From: Eunapius fragilis
Taxonomy: Eukaryota; Porifera; Demospongiae; Spongillida; Spongillidae
Assembly: GCA_963681505.1 (NCBI GenBank)
Contig: OY811979.1
Span: 5,316,473 to 5,380,472 of the forward strand
DNA: 64,000 nt
Direction of reading: 5' to 3'
Both the position numbers and the translations under genes were made by a program. Numbering within the stretch: position 1 is the first letter of the stretch; the number at the start of each line of letters is the position of its first letter. A model generated the notes under the pieces. That model was not told the DNA's origin. It saw nothing but the letters and a program-made list of their open reading frames with translations, and did not search any database. Shown here piece after piece: positions 33,391 through 44,603 of the stretch.

Positions 33391-35336
33391 GCAACACTCG
33401 GATATGGAGGACACTCTAGAAAGGAGTCCTATTGCAGATGGCCACCAAGGCAAGTGTATTCCATGTTAGGTGCTGTATTTGGCAAGGACATCATCACCAC
33501 CATCACCACTCCATCTCCCACTACATTCCCCTAACACTACATCTCTTCACTTTCCCCACCTCACCAACATAGGTCAAGACCCGTATAGAAGACTTCAGCC
33601 TACACCTCCCACTTGTGTCCGCTCTGTATAACCCTGGTCTGCCGGAGAGACACTGGGAGAAGATGAGCAGCATAGCGGGGCAGGACCTTAGACCTGCGGA
33701 AGATGCAAACCTTCGTAAGTATGTGGAGATGAATCTGGAGTCATTTCTGGAGAAGTTTAAGACCACCAGTGAGAGTGCCAGCAAAAAGTACTCCCTATGG
33801 AGAAGATGATTCACGAGTGGGATGCTGTAAGTCACATGCAATCATCACAGGATGCTAGTATTACTGGTACATATGATTAATGGTACTGGTACATGTGCTG
33901 TGTGTAGACCACATTTTGCACACACATCCTGCTGTTCCCACTTGCAAACTTCTGTATAGGAATGCATGTGATGTGTATATTGTGTGTGGTGTGTGTGTGT
34001 GTGCATGTGTATATTTGTGGTGTGTGTGTGTGCATGTGTATATGTGTGTGTATGTATGTGTGCATATGTTAGCAAGTGTGTGTGATTTTGCAGTGTTCAG
34101 CCTCACCTGAAGTAGTGCTTTGAAGGGATTGCATCATTGGAGTTTTCCAAAGACCTTGATATCAGCCACATGAAGAGCTCTGAAGGAGAGGTAAATGTGA
34201 AGGTGGGGATGTGATGGAGTCTAGTAGGTGGGAGTGAAGCTATGAAGTGACAAGAGGCAATACGTGTACATAGTGTGAAGGGGAGGGTTATCCAACCTGA
34301 CCAATGTGAGAGGCACCTGGCCTGATGGGGGAGATAACTGTGGGACAAAGAGATATGAGACAAGTGATAGTGACAATAAACATGTGTTGATGGTGAGGTG
34401 ACCAGATTATAGAGACATGAGGAGACATTGGTGAGGAGTGTGATTAGATGAACACTGATACCAATTTGGTTCACTGCTCACAGGTTGTAGTCTCTTGTGT
34501 CCACCTTGAAGGCAAGGGGACAGGTGGAGAAGTGGTTGGTTGAGTGATGATAAGAAGTCTTCACAGGTCATTGAAGATTCCATGAAGGTGTATGCAGCCA
34601 CCAAGAGGACAGACTGGGTCATCTCTTGGCCCGGGCAAGACATTTTGGACTACATATGTGCACTAGTCCATCTGGAAGGGCCCAGAGGCCCTCAAACAGC
34701 ACCTGGAGCTGAACAATACGACATAGTAAAGATGGTGAGAGGTGAGCTGAACAAACAGAACAGAACCACACTGGGAGCACTGGTCGTGCTGGATGTACAT
34801 GCAAGAGATGTTCTGGCTATCCTCGTGAAGGAAAGTGAGTCATGGGGTGTAAGGGGGAGGGGTGGGGTGGGGAGAAGGAAGGTATCATTCAGATGTGGGG
34901 TGCTGTTTCAACCTTCAGATGTGACTAGTGAGACAGACTTCCAGTGGCTTAGTCAACTGCAGTACTACTGGGAAGAGGAAAACATGATGACAAGGATGAT
35001 CAACTCCAAGTTGGCCTATGGTTATGAATATCTTGGCAATTCTGGTGTGTGCATGTGTGTGTATGTGTGTGTGATCTATGTGTGTGTATGTGTGTGTGTG
35101 ATCTGTGTTGGTATCTTTGTTAATGCAGATGCTACTGTACACTATTTGGAGCACTGCATTTGCACCTGGGGGGAGCCCCTGAAGGTCCTGCTGGTACAGG
35201 AAAAACAGACAGTCAAAGATCTTGCAAAGCAGTAGCCAAACAGGTACCCAGACCTATATGTTATAGCTGCCCAATACCCTTTACACATGCACCTTCTTAC
35301 ATGTACCTCATATGTGAGTGTGATAGCTGATGTGTG

Positions 35337-35585
35337 CATGTGGTGTGGTCTCTGTGCATTGGGTGTGGTCTCTGTGCATTGGGTGTGGTCTCTGTGCATT
35401 GGGTGTGGTCTCGGTGCATTGGGTGTGGTCTCGGTGCATTGGGTGTGGTCTCTGTGCATTGGGTGTGGTCTCTGTGCATTGGGTGTGGTCTCGGTGCATT
35501 GGGTGTGGTCTCGGTGCATTGGGTGTGGTCTCTGTGCATGTGGTGTGGTCTCTGTGCATTGGGTGTGGTCTCTGTACATTAGATG
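35337..35585 (+). repeat. 18-bp minisatellite (TCTGTGCATTGGGTGTGG)
   Basis: About 13-14 units in two alternating versions (TCTGTG and TCGGTG), grouped in pairs. It is intronic, in the dynein AAA1 region. ORFs on both strands through it are array translations. Confidence 0.95.
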
Positions 35586-36176
35586 TATTGTTATGCTAGT
35601 GTGTGCTGTTCAACTGCTCTGATTGGCTGGACTATATGCCTGGGGCAAGTTCTTCAAAAAGGGTTGGCGTATCCTGTGGCGCGTGGTCCTGCTTTGATGA
35701 ATTCAACAGGATAGATCTGGAGGTGCTCTCAGTGGTGGCCCAGCAGATCCTTACCATCCAGAGGGGCATCAATTCAGGGTCCAACACGCTTCTCTTTGAA
35801 GGCACAGAGATCAGATTGGATCCCACCTGCTCAGTCTTCATCACCATGAACCCTGGCTATGCAGGTCGCTCTGAGCTTCCTGACAACCTCGTTCTGTAAG
35901 GTGGCTATGATGGTTCCAGACTATGCAATGATATCAGAGATTGTGCTGTATTTGTGTGGGTTTGTGAATGCTCGTCTGCTGTCTGTGAAGAGTGTGGTGA
36001 CCTATCTCTTGTGTTCTGAACTCTGAACAGCTGTCCTCACAGCACCACTATGACTATGCGATAGTCTGTTCTTACTGCTGCAGGAAACCTAAAGGTTAGC
36101 CTATGGGGGGAAAGGGCACACTGAAAGAAAAATACTATCAGCCATGTCTCAGCTTTGCGTACACAATGTCTCGTGA

Positions 36177-36278
<102 letters not shown>

Positions 36279-36704
36279 TAGCGAGAGAGGTTGAACCCCT
36301 CCCCTAAGCCCTATCATAACAATGGGGTCATGGCAGATGTCCTTCTAACCACTCTCTTCTCTTGAATGGCATATGAATCCTTGTTGATGGTGACATGTGT
36401 GTGTTTAGGCTTCCTTGCAAGGTCACCTTATATGTGGGTGGTGTATAGTGAGGGAACCTTATACAAACTATGTAACTCATCAATGCTTTTTGTCAGCAAG
36501 GTCATTATATTTGGCTGTGTGGAATGTCACTGATGGAATACATGGGATAGAAGCGCTGGGGCCTTGGCTCCACAACATACAGGTGTGGTACTTTTGTTTG
36601 TGCACTATACATGTATATGCTACTTTTCCACTTGCATACAATTGTATATCTACAGTTCTTATTAATTTAAATAGTTTTGGATATGTCCAGTTTGATGTCA
36701 TAAA

Positions 36705-36867
36705 CACTTAAGGCCGGCTTACACGGGTCGACTTCCTGCCGATTTATCGCCTGCAACTCAAATGAATACAGGTGAAAACTCAGTAAAATAAAGTTTTACT
36801 GAGTTTTTACGCATATTCCTTTGAGTTGCAGGCAATAAATCAGCAGAATGCCTGCCGGCCTTAAGTG
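36705..36867. mobile_element. 163-bp palindromic MITE with TTAA-like ends
   Basis: CACTTAAGGCCGGC (36705-36718) and its exact reverse complement (36854-36867) bound an almost symmetric hairpin whose centre is AAAACTCAGTAAA...TTTACTGAGTTTTT. If TTAA is the target duplication, the element begins GGCCGGC, as in piggyBac-type MITEs. The related start TTAAGCCGGGTTTACA is seen at 7287. Confidence 0.8.
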
Positions 36868-36979
36868 GGCTGGTCTGTAGCTGTTGAATGGTCCCAGGAC
36901 TTCCCACATAAAAGGGTGGGTTCAGTTTGTATACAGAGCTCACATTGGGAAGGTTGAAATTGCCTTTCGATCTGTGTAG

Positions 36980-37112
36980 GCTTGCTTATACCAATGTCGT
37001 AGTTGAAACAATGGGGGAGCAAGGTATCGATGTCTCCAAGGACAACATGGCCATGCAGAGGCTAATGGAGGCAGCAAAGAAGGCGAAGATAGAGCTGTCT
37101 TCTTCAATGCAG
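36980..37112 (+). CDS. Single exon of a mitochondrial Hsp70 (mortalin/HSPA9)
   Basis: Acceptor TGTGTAG and donor GTACGT frame a 133-nt exon open throughout: [30 protein letters not shown]. The block [25 protein letters not shown] is diagnostic for mortalin-type mitochondrial Hsp70 (nucleotide-binding domain, subdomain IIB region). Neighbouring mortalin exons were not found on either side, so it is an isolated exon: a duplicated or captured fragment, or an assembly join. [11 protein letters not shown] in place of REAAEKAKCE suggests relaxed constraint. Confidence 0.75.
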
Positions 37113-37449
37113 GTACGTATGCTGTAGTTGTCGTCCTTGACACCAAACTTCATACACCAATCCAACCCAAACAAGGGGGTATCATGTTTTGCCATAACTT
37201 TAAGCTTTCATACGAGTCCAAATGCTTTCAGCACAGAAATAAATAAGACATCCTTAACCTAATTCTCCAGGTCCAAGTCCTACACGTAGACCAGTGTGGA
37301 CTACCTGTCTTATACATGTACATGTATATGTTTAGTGGGATGGGGAGGGATCTATCTCATATCTGGCGTTTACATGTAGGGACAGAAACTTGAGCATGTA
37401 CATTGTACACAAAGGGGATTAACTGTGTGTACTGGTCCATCCCCACAAG

Positions 37450-38256
37450 GCCCGTGCTCCTAGCTCACCTGTGATCATGTGGGCACACATGTTGACTTAC
37501 TGAAGCCTGAGGAGAAAGAAAAGACAAAAGCTGACTTCAAACAGATGATCTGTCAGAAGTATCTGATGGGGCGTGGTCCCCAGCAGTTGCGTGAGCTGGG
37601 CCTTCCACGGATCATTGACATCATTTTTGTGGGGTGTGCACCTGGTGGGCGTGGTGAAGGGATACCAGAACTGAGGAAGGCCCTGTATGATCATGCCTTC
37701 AATCTACCTGTGCCAAAAGGTAACCAAAACAATAAGACCTTCTTGTACACATTACTCTGTACTTGGTCCCCAACGTGCTGGAACTAATCCTTCTGGCTCA
37801 AAGTCAAAGTTGCTCGAACAGCGGATCCCTGCTAGCTTTTTGCGTTTTGAAGAGCAGGTTAAACAACTAGCATTTGAATGCAAGAGATCAGAGCAACCAT
37901 CTGTGATGAAGGAAATTGCTTTCCAGTTAGTTGCATGGGCTCTAAATGGGATGTGTGTTTTATCAGTACTTGTATATCCTCCTTCTGTAGGGATGCAGTT
38001 CAAGAGACATCATTCCCAATCCAAGGGAGCTCAATCAAGCAGTAACCTTTCTGCATGAGAATGGTAGAGTGTAATGTGACATTGTAGGTGTGCTTTAAAT
38101 AAACCCTGCCTCTTGTCTCCTTTAAAGGTGTGCTGCTGCACTATGCCACCCCAGCCCTTAGCCACCTCTACTTCCTTGATCCTCAGTGGTTATGTGACAT
38201 GCTTGCTCATATCATTACAGTGCCTGAGGTGAACAATTTTATTCAAAGATATGAAG
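37450..38256 (+). CDS. Roco (LRRK/MFHAS1-like) ROC-COR segment, partial
   Basis: 37450-37719 encodes the end of the ROC GTPase domain: GTHVDLL (G4), ICQKYLMGRG, IIDIIFVGCAPGG and GIPELRKALYDHAF. About 37795-37925 gives LLEQRIPASFLRFEEQVKQL, the COR start. 37991-38063 gives DIIPNPRELNQAVTFLHENG. 38128-38256 gives VLLHYATPALSHLYFLDPQW, LCDMLAHIITVPEVNNFI. Roco proteins are large ROC-COR GTPases, often with LRRs before and a kinase after; neither part is visible here. One base appears to be missing before G4 and frames shift between pieces, so it is partial or broken. The ROC Walker A lies outside what I can read. Confidence 0.7.
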
Positions 38257-39480
38257 GTAAGCATTAACTGAGTTGTTTGATTGGTGCACAATACAAATGA
38301 AATATATCTTCATTTTGGCATATTGTAAGATGAGTAGAGCTTTGAAAACAAAATCTATAACTAACTTGTGGTGGTTGTAGCAGTCCCTGCTTAACAACTT
38401 GGTTGATTATATGTATATATGATAAGTGTTGCACTGATATTGAGCCAGTAGCTTCTGACTACATGTAGTGCTTGCAAAAGAAACATGTACGTGTTGTTTG
38501 TATGTAGCACACAAATATGGCTTAGTGATTGTTTGACACACATGTTGTTGGTATCTGTATTAAGTACATGTTACCAAATGCCTTTGCTTGGTGTAGCCTC
38601 CGAGGCCAGCTTCTACACGTAGGATCAATGTTTATCCTTAAATTTTCTAGCATGCATTCATATTTTTGCTGCTGTCACTTCATGTTTATTTTACCAATTG
38701 CCAATTAATTTTTATATTGCACTATTTGTATGGGGGGGGGGGGGGGGCACGGTGCGGACATTAAGTTGTATAATTAGAACGTATAGCTCTATTGCGGTAT
38801 ACTTAATCGTACATTCATATTTTCGTCGAAAAAAAAATGGCTGTATTTCCATGCTTATAGTTCTTTCGCACAACGACCAAATACCAAAAAAAAATTATAT
38901 GAACCTATTCACAAAGTAGTGCGATCATAAACTAATTCAGATCCGCATAAAAAAAGTACCCTCTTGATAAATCAGAAGTCCCGCGCATTGGTGTACCGTA
39001 AAGACAGCCATTTTGGTGACTTACTTGGAGAGGCCTTTTGCTTCCAATCCACCAGAGGGTTCGAGCTGTCTTTATTAGCATACATTCAGTGGTCCAAGTA
39101 CAGTCTCTTAAGCATGTTTTTTTGTGTGGCCATTGCTTTCTTGACCTCTCTTTTATGCCATCAAACCACACGAACCACTTGAATGGTGTGCCCACATAAA
39201 TCAAGGATGCAAGGTGACCTGTTATGCGATCTGTGCAGTCATTGCAGAGTCTGTGGTTTCAAGATAAAGAAAGCAGTGAAGGTTAAACGTGTATTTGACT
39301 GCGCTCCGCATGCAGTCGATTTGCAAAGGGCCTTTCAGCCGACTTGTGGATGCTGTACCATTGTCTCCCACATGTCAGGTCACAGCTAGCTGTATTTGCA
39401 CCCTGCCTCTGGCCATTGTTGCACAAGATGTTGGTGGAGATTAAAATCATAATAAACCACCATATGTTGGCTTACAGGTA
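38257..39480. other. No gene recognised
   Basis: AT-rich DNA with a G-run at about 38731-38747. An open minus-strand frame (39204-38932: WTTECMLIKTARTLWWIGS, SHQNGCLYGTPMRG) is not low complexity but matches nothing I know. Confidence 0.45.
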
Positions 39481-39599
39481 GATGGAGCCAAGTCTTGCAT
39501 TGTGTATGTGTGTGTGTGTGTGTTATGCTATTATTCAGACACACCTTTATGAACACAAATGTGCATGTGTGTGTGGGGTGTGTTTGTGTGTTGTGTATG

Positions 39600-39720
39600 T
39601 GTTAGTGTCTATGGGCATACGTTGCTCACATCCCAAGTCACGGGTTCCCGTCCATACATGCATGCGTGTGTCCATGGGCACACGTTGTTCACGTCCCAAG
39701 CCACCTTGTTGGGAAGGGAG
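39600..39720 (+). repeat. Two-copy tandem duplication (about 60 bp)
   Basis: GTGTCTATGGGCATACGTTG...CATCCCAAG is repeated as GTGTCCATGGGCACACGTTG...CGTCCCAAG about 62 bp later. Confidence 0.75.
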
Positions 39721-39869
39721 CCCTAGTCTTGCGACGAGAACTGAGTGTGTGTATGTATAGCATTATATATGGGCCCCTTCTAGGAATGTGTGCTATTTAT
39801 CTTTTGTGATATTACATGTAGATCTACCACTCTGTAAACCTACTTTTGTATATAAGCCCATGCAGCAGC

Positions 39870-40135
39870 TCTGTGGAGCCAGCCCTGTGGAGCCAGCTCT
39901 GTGGAGCCAGTCCTGTGGAGCCAGCTCTGGGAGCCAGGAAACAACAGGCGCAAAGATACTTGAACATTGCCATGCAGCATGCACACTATAGCCCACAGCA
40001 TACAATACTTAGCATATGTCCTGTAGACCACAGCATACACACTCCACAGCATGCACCTTATAGCCCACAGCATACACCCTATAGGCCACAGCATGCACAC
40101 TATTACCCACAGCATACAACCTATAGCCCAACGGA
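39870..40135 (+). repeat. Two adjacent short minisatellites
   Basis: 39870-39935 has 4 units of about 17 bp (CTGTGGAGCCAGCTCTG). 39975-40130 has about 8 degenerate units of about 20 bp with the core CCACAGCATACACCCTATAG. Confidence 0.85.
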
Positions 40136-40300
40136 TTGCAATACAAAGATATCCATATTACATGTGCACACAAAATTCAAGCCTTGGAAATCAGATAGTG
40201 TCACTATGACATCTGTACTCATTCGTATGTACTGGCATGTCAGGTCCATGTACATGTTTGTTGCACTGGTCTAGTTCCCACTGCTCCGTACATGCTGTAG

Positions 40301-40733
40301 GACCACATCACTGCTCTGACAGAGGTAAATGAAGAGAACACGCAACTCTCAGTGCAATATGAGAAGGAAAAAACCAAAAGAAGGGAGGCTGAAAGTGTGA
40401 GTGGAGAGCCTTACACACTGCAGGGTCTCCACCTTCACACCAACCCCCACCCTTATATCCACCCCTCTCATCACACCCTTCATATCCACCTACCACCCTC
40501 ACACCCACCATCCTCACACTCACCATCTTCACACACCACTCTCTTGAGCCCTCACACCACTCTCTCACCCACCCATCCACCTCCACTCATTTTATGTGCA
40601 CTCCATCATTAGAGGTCTGTGCACCTGGAGGTCACTTATGAACATGATCTGAAGGACCTTCGCGAACAGAATACCAAACTGGAGCTGGATAGCAGAGTGC
40701 TGAAGGCCAAGATCAGAAGTTTGACAGAGCAGA
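40301..40733 (+). CDS. Coiled-coil protein, two exons
   Basis: Exon 40301-40396 (acceptor GCTGTAG, donor GTGAGT, 32 codons) encodes ALTEVNEENTQLSVQYEKEK. Exon 40613-40733 (acceptor CATTAG, donor GTGAGT) encodes HLEVTYEHDLKDLREQNTKL and SRVLKAKIRSLTEQ. Both are in phase and show heptads with Leu/Val/Ile at a/d positions and many Glu/Lys: a long parallel coiled coil. No family-specific motif was recognised; candidates include Golgi, motor-adaptor or centrosomal proteins. Further exons are not identified, and the exons are separated by C-rich intron DNA. Confidence 0.55.
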
Positions 40734-41559
40734 GTGAGTCTGTGCAGGGTGGGAGGAGGTGTGTACACCTGCCTATGCTGTGTGTGTGTTCATGTGTGTT
40801 TTATGCATGTTTGCTGGTGTGTATGTGTATGTATGTTTGCTAGTGTGTGCATGCATGTTTGCTAGTGTGTGTGTGTGTGCATGCACGCTCGCTATAAAGC
40901 AAGGCCATGACTGCAGGGTCTATGTAAATCATCTTTAGCCGCATGTACATACATGTGTACTCATATTTTTGCAGTTCTAACTGAAGCGTTCTTACATGCA
41001 TCATAGCTACTCTATACTGTGGAAGTATTCTAAGAGAGCGTAACACAACACTTAGATAATGACATCAGTCAAGTAGTTACATATACAGCTGTACACCACA
41101 ATACACGGTCCCCCTCCATACCTATATTTCCTCACCAGCCTAGCCCCCCTCCATAGCCCCCTTTGCCATATCAATAACACAGCAAACATGTGTACAAGTA
41201 CAATCAATGCACAGGTGGAGTGGTGGGTGGGTAAGCGATTCAGGCAGCAGTGCTTTACATGTAGCTGAATGTAAGACTGAGTGATGCCCACTAACCACCA
41301 CTGTTTATATATGCATGGACCTGGAACCATATCAGTTTAGCAGTGTCATTGAGGGGGTGATGGTTTGAATAGAGGTGAGGGTTATGTTTTTGCTAGACCT
41401 ACATTGTATAGGCTCCCTTATTAGACTCATTTGGTCTCAATAGCTCTAGGTGAGAGTGTCCTCAGAGATTTTCCAGACATATAGGCTCCGATCCCATTTA
41501 CCAGACATTAAACCTTGTTTAGTAAATATGGTGTGTGACACATTTCCCTTTCATACAGG

Positions 41560-41935
41560 TGCTCAAATGCCCACCTCGTCATACAGGTGCTCAAATGCCC
41601 ATCTCGTCATACAGGTGCTCAAATGCCCACCTCGTCATACAGGTGCTCAAAGGCCCACCCCTTTCATACAGGTGCTCAAAGGCCCACCTCGTCATACAGG
41701 TGCTCAAATGCCCACCTCGTCATACAGGTGCTCAAAGGCCCACCTCGTCATACAGGTGCTCAAATGCCCACCTCTTCATGCAGGTGCTCAAAGGCCCACC
41801 TCGTCATACAGGTGCTCAAATGCCCACCCCTTTCATACAGGTGCTCAAATGCCCACCCCTTTCATACAGGTGCTCAAATGCCCAGGTGCCCCTTTCATAC
41901 CGGTGCTCAAATGCTTACCCTTTCTGCCTGTACCA
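41560..41935 (+). repeat. 25-28-bp minisatellite (CATACAGGTGCTCAAATGCC)
   Basis: About 14 units alternate between 25-bp (…CACCTCGT) and 28-bp (…CACCCCTTT) versions and between AAATGCC and AAAGGCC. ORFs in three frames are array translations. Confidence 0.95.
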
Positions 41936-42370
41936 AACTCTCCAGTCTGCTAGGGTCATAGCTTGGGGGAAGTCCAGGTATGTACAGTGTTGAGTCGTAG
42001 TTCATCCAACCAGAGGCAAAGCGTTTGGTAGTACCTACAAGGTGAGGAACAAAAGACCAAAAGACAATTTCAGGTCTCCCAGGTACAGTACATGCATTTT
42101 AACAGTACATGTATAAGACTGTTGCGGGGAAGGGGGGGGGGGTATGCAATATTGAAAAAAGTTCACAATTTAATTTTTAACATACGTACATACATTAGAG
42201 AATGAAACAAGTACTTGTAAACTAAATTACCACTATATCCCAAATACACCCCCACATGTCAAGAAAACATGTGTTATGAATACACGTGATGGGAGAGGCA
42301 TGAATACAAATGTCTTGCTCACGTTATGAATTGGCAGATGCTCAACGGTGCAGGTAGTTCAGGTAGTTAG

Positions 42371-42755
42371 ATGGCTGCCACAGTGAACACTATCGCCCCA
42401 ACCACCACCACCACCACCACCCATTGTCCCGTCTTCATCAAAAAGTGAGTTTTATACTTAATCTCTTTTAATTGGTATTGAGACTATTTCTACCAATATT
42501 AGTGTGTGTCCCTATGTCCTGTGCACACTACATACTGTACATGCGCTGGAGATGTAATTTTAGGCATTTACAAAATGAGTGTGTAACAAGACATGTAACT
42601 CCAGATTCCCTTCATCTCTTAAGTTGAAACAAGCCAAGATTGAGAATACAATTGAAGGACTATTGCTTTCTAAATGTATTAAATTTCACATGTGTGCGTG
42701 CCTCTGGATGTACAATTCCACATCTTGTAAAAGGTCCAGTTGTGATACTATACAG
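42371..42755 (+). CDS. 5' exons of a small or unrecognised gene
   Basis: Exon 1 (42371-42444) starts MAATVNTIAP with a (ACC)n-coded Thr run, then HCPVFIKK, and ends at GTGAGT in phase 2. Exon 2 (42605-42755, acceptor CTCCAG) continues in frame with FPSSLKLKQAKIENTIEGLL, then a Cys-rich end and donor GTACTC. The joined frame is open for about 75 codons. No family is recognised and later exons are not seen. The ATG context (TTAGATGG) is acceptable. Confidence 0.4.
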
Positions 42756-43079
42756 GTACTCCTTTCACTGCTGTTTCAGTAAGACGTAGAGAATAGGTTA
42801 CTCTCAGAACCTTCGTTCATCTTTAACAATTGTTTTTCATTTAGGGGGGAAGGGGGAAGGGGAGGGGAAAGGGGAAGGGGGGATCAGTGATATTAAGACA
42901 TTTTGCTTTTCTGCATTAATTAATTTTATCATGAAATCACGTTTTTGCTAACTCGACAATGATCACCTTTACATCCCAAAAAAAGTGCATAAAACCATAC
43001 ACGTAGTTCACACTGTAAGCCCACCTATATTTCCTCACCAGCCTAGCCCCCTCCATACTACATGTAAGCCGCCCCTCAC

Positions 43080-43872
43080 CAGATCGCGATGACATGATAA
43101 GTGCTCGCCCTCAGAAGACACCAGAACCAGGTCAGAGAATGCACAGCCCTTACAGACAGCAGGTAAGTAAGCAGGTATTGTGATGGACATGAGCCTTGAC
43201 TTCTTTGACTCAAGTGCAGCGGCAATTCTGAGCAAAAATATTGACACATAAACATGAAACATGTTTAAATACGAAGCATTAGTCCTGAGCAAGGCACATA
43301 GCTATGAGTGTAAGCTTACCTCTTCTTCAAACCATATCCACCTTGAAGTGAGTGGCAAAGGATTGGAGCTCGTGCAGCGCTGTGTGGCTAGACTCACAAC
43401 AAATGACCTTATCATAGGTGTTCCCGGAGGTGTGGTTTGGCGCTGACTAGGGGGTGGTATACATGCACAGGTGACCAGGCTACAAAATAAATACCGCACG
43501 AACGTGCGTGTCCACTGGCCTCCTCGGATATCCTATTTGGCAGAACCATCACCTTTGGATGGTCCCCAGTATCCCATGATGATGCAGTGTTGATGTACTT
43601 GTCATACAAGTCAGTGAGGTCATCCTCATCTTTCACAGTTACCTTGGTTACAGGCACAGCCTGTGATACTACATGTACCTGTGGTGCTGGTGGAGTACAC
43701 AGATAAAATTATGGAACCGACGGGCCAACAGGAATACAAACTGCTGAACAAATGTACAATGTATGTATACCAGAGGGATCCTTGTTGCAGGTGATGGTGA
43801 CTTGAGAACCATACATCCAATACAAGAGTGCTTGCATTGCCTGCAGGCAGCTTGTATCCAGGATGAGCTCTA
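43080..43872 (-). CDS. BTB-domain-like exons
   Basis: Exon 43227-43080 (acceptor GCTCAG, donor GTGAGG) ends in CAFSDLVLVSSEGEHLSCHR, the beta-1/beta-2 to 'CHR' start of a BTB/POZ fold. About 43868-43800 has LQAMQALLYWMYGSQ, like the BTB 'F..LL.YLYTG' helix. Between them KDEDDLTDLYDKYINTAS (about 43625) and HTALHELQSFATHF (about 43400) look coding. Transcript order (YLYTG-like helix first, SDV start later) would fit a double-BTB protein such as RhoBTB or IBTK; BTB proteins commonly recruit CUL3. Not all exon borders are clear. It lies just downstream of the HERC-type gene on the same strand and could be its neighbour or part of one RCC1-BTB gene. Confidence 0.4.
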
Positions 43873-44034
43873 GAGAATACAAGCATTAGAATAGCTTGAA
43901 TGAGGATGTACAGTGTAATAGCACTTGAACAGCTTGGAGGGGCGACTAAAATGGTGTGTGTAATTGAACAGCGATGACTAAAATGGCGTGTGTAATACTG
44001 AACAGCTTGGTGGGTGACTAAAGTGCTGCCAAAC

Positions 44035-44566
44035 CTGTTCATCATTTATCCAGTTGATAAAGTCCATCCCAAGGTCAACCAGGTCAGTGATTTCATGCAC
44101 GTAGAAGGCTGTGTAAGGAATGGTGTCACTGTGCTGTTTGTTCCACTACAAGAAGAAGACGACGGGTGGGGCCAATGTGAGGAGACGGAGGGGTAAATAG
44201 GAGAGGGGGGGGGAGGAGGGGGACAAACCATCTAAGGTTAGTAGGGGTGGGGGGGATCAGGGAGGGCAGACCGTCTGAGGTTGGCCGGGGGAGAGGGGAT
44301 AGGGCCACCTGAGTTTGACGGGGGGGGGGGGGGGGGGGGGGGGACAGACGACCTGAGGTTGGCAGGCTGGGGGGGAGGGGACATACCACCTAAGGTGGGC
44401 ATGGAGGGTGATCACTCACATGGTATATCTGAAGTGCAAACCATAGAACAGCTCTCTTCCACTTTCATCTGTCTAAAATTAAATTACATAAACCGAAAGC
44501 ATATAAGGATATGCAAATATGTGTAATAGATTACTAGCTGTGCAAGGGCCACTTATGCATAGCCGG

Positions 44567-44603
<37 letters not shown>

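Noticed and set aside
35142-35622. 145-codon His/Thr ORF and its plus-strand partners
   Set aside because: Translations of the 18-bp minisatellite in a dynein intron.
41450-41993. 150-167-codon ORFs
   Set aside because: Translations of the 25-28-bp minisatellite; open in three frames.
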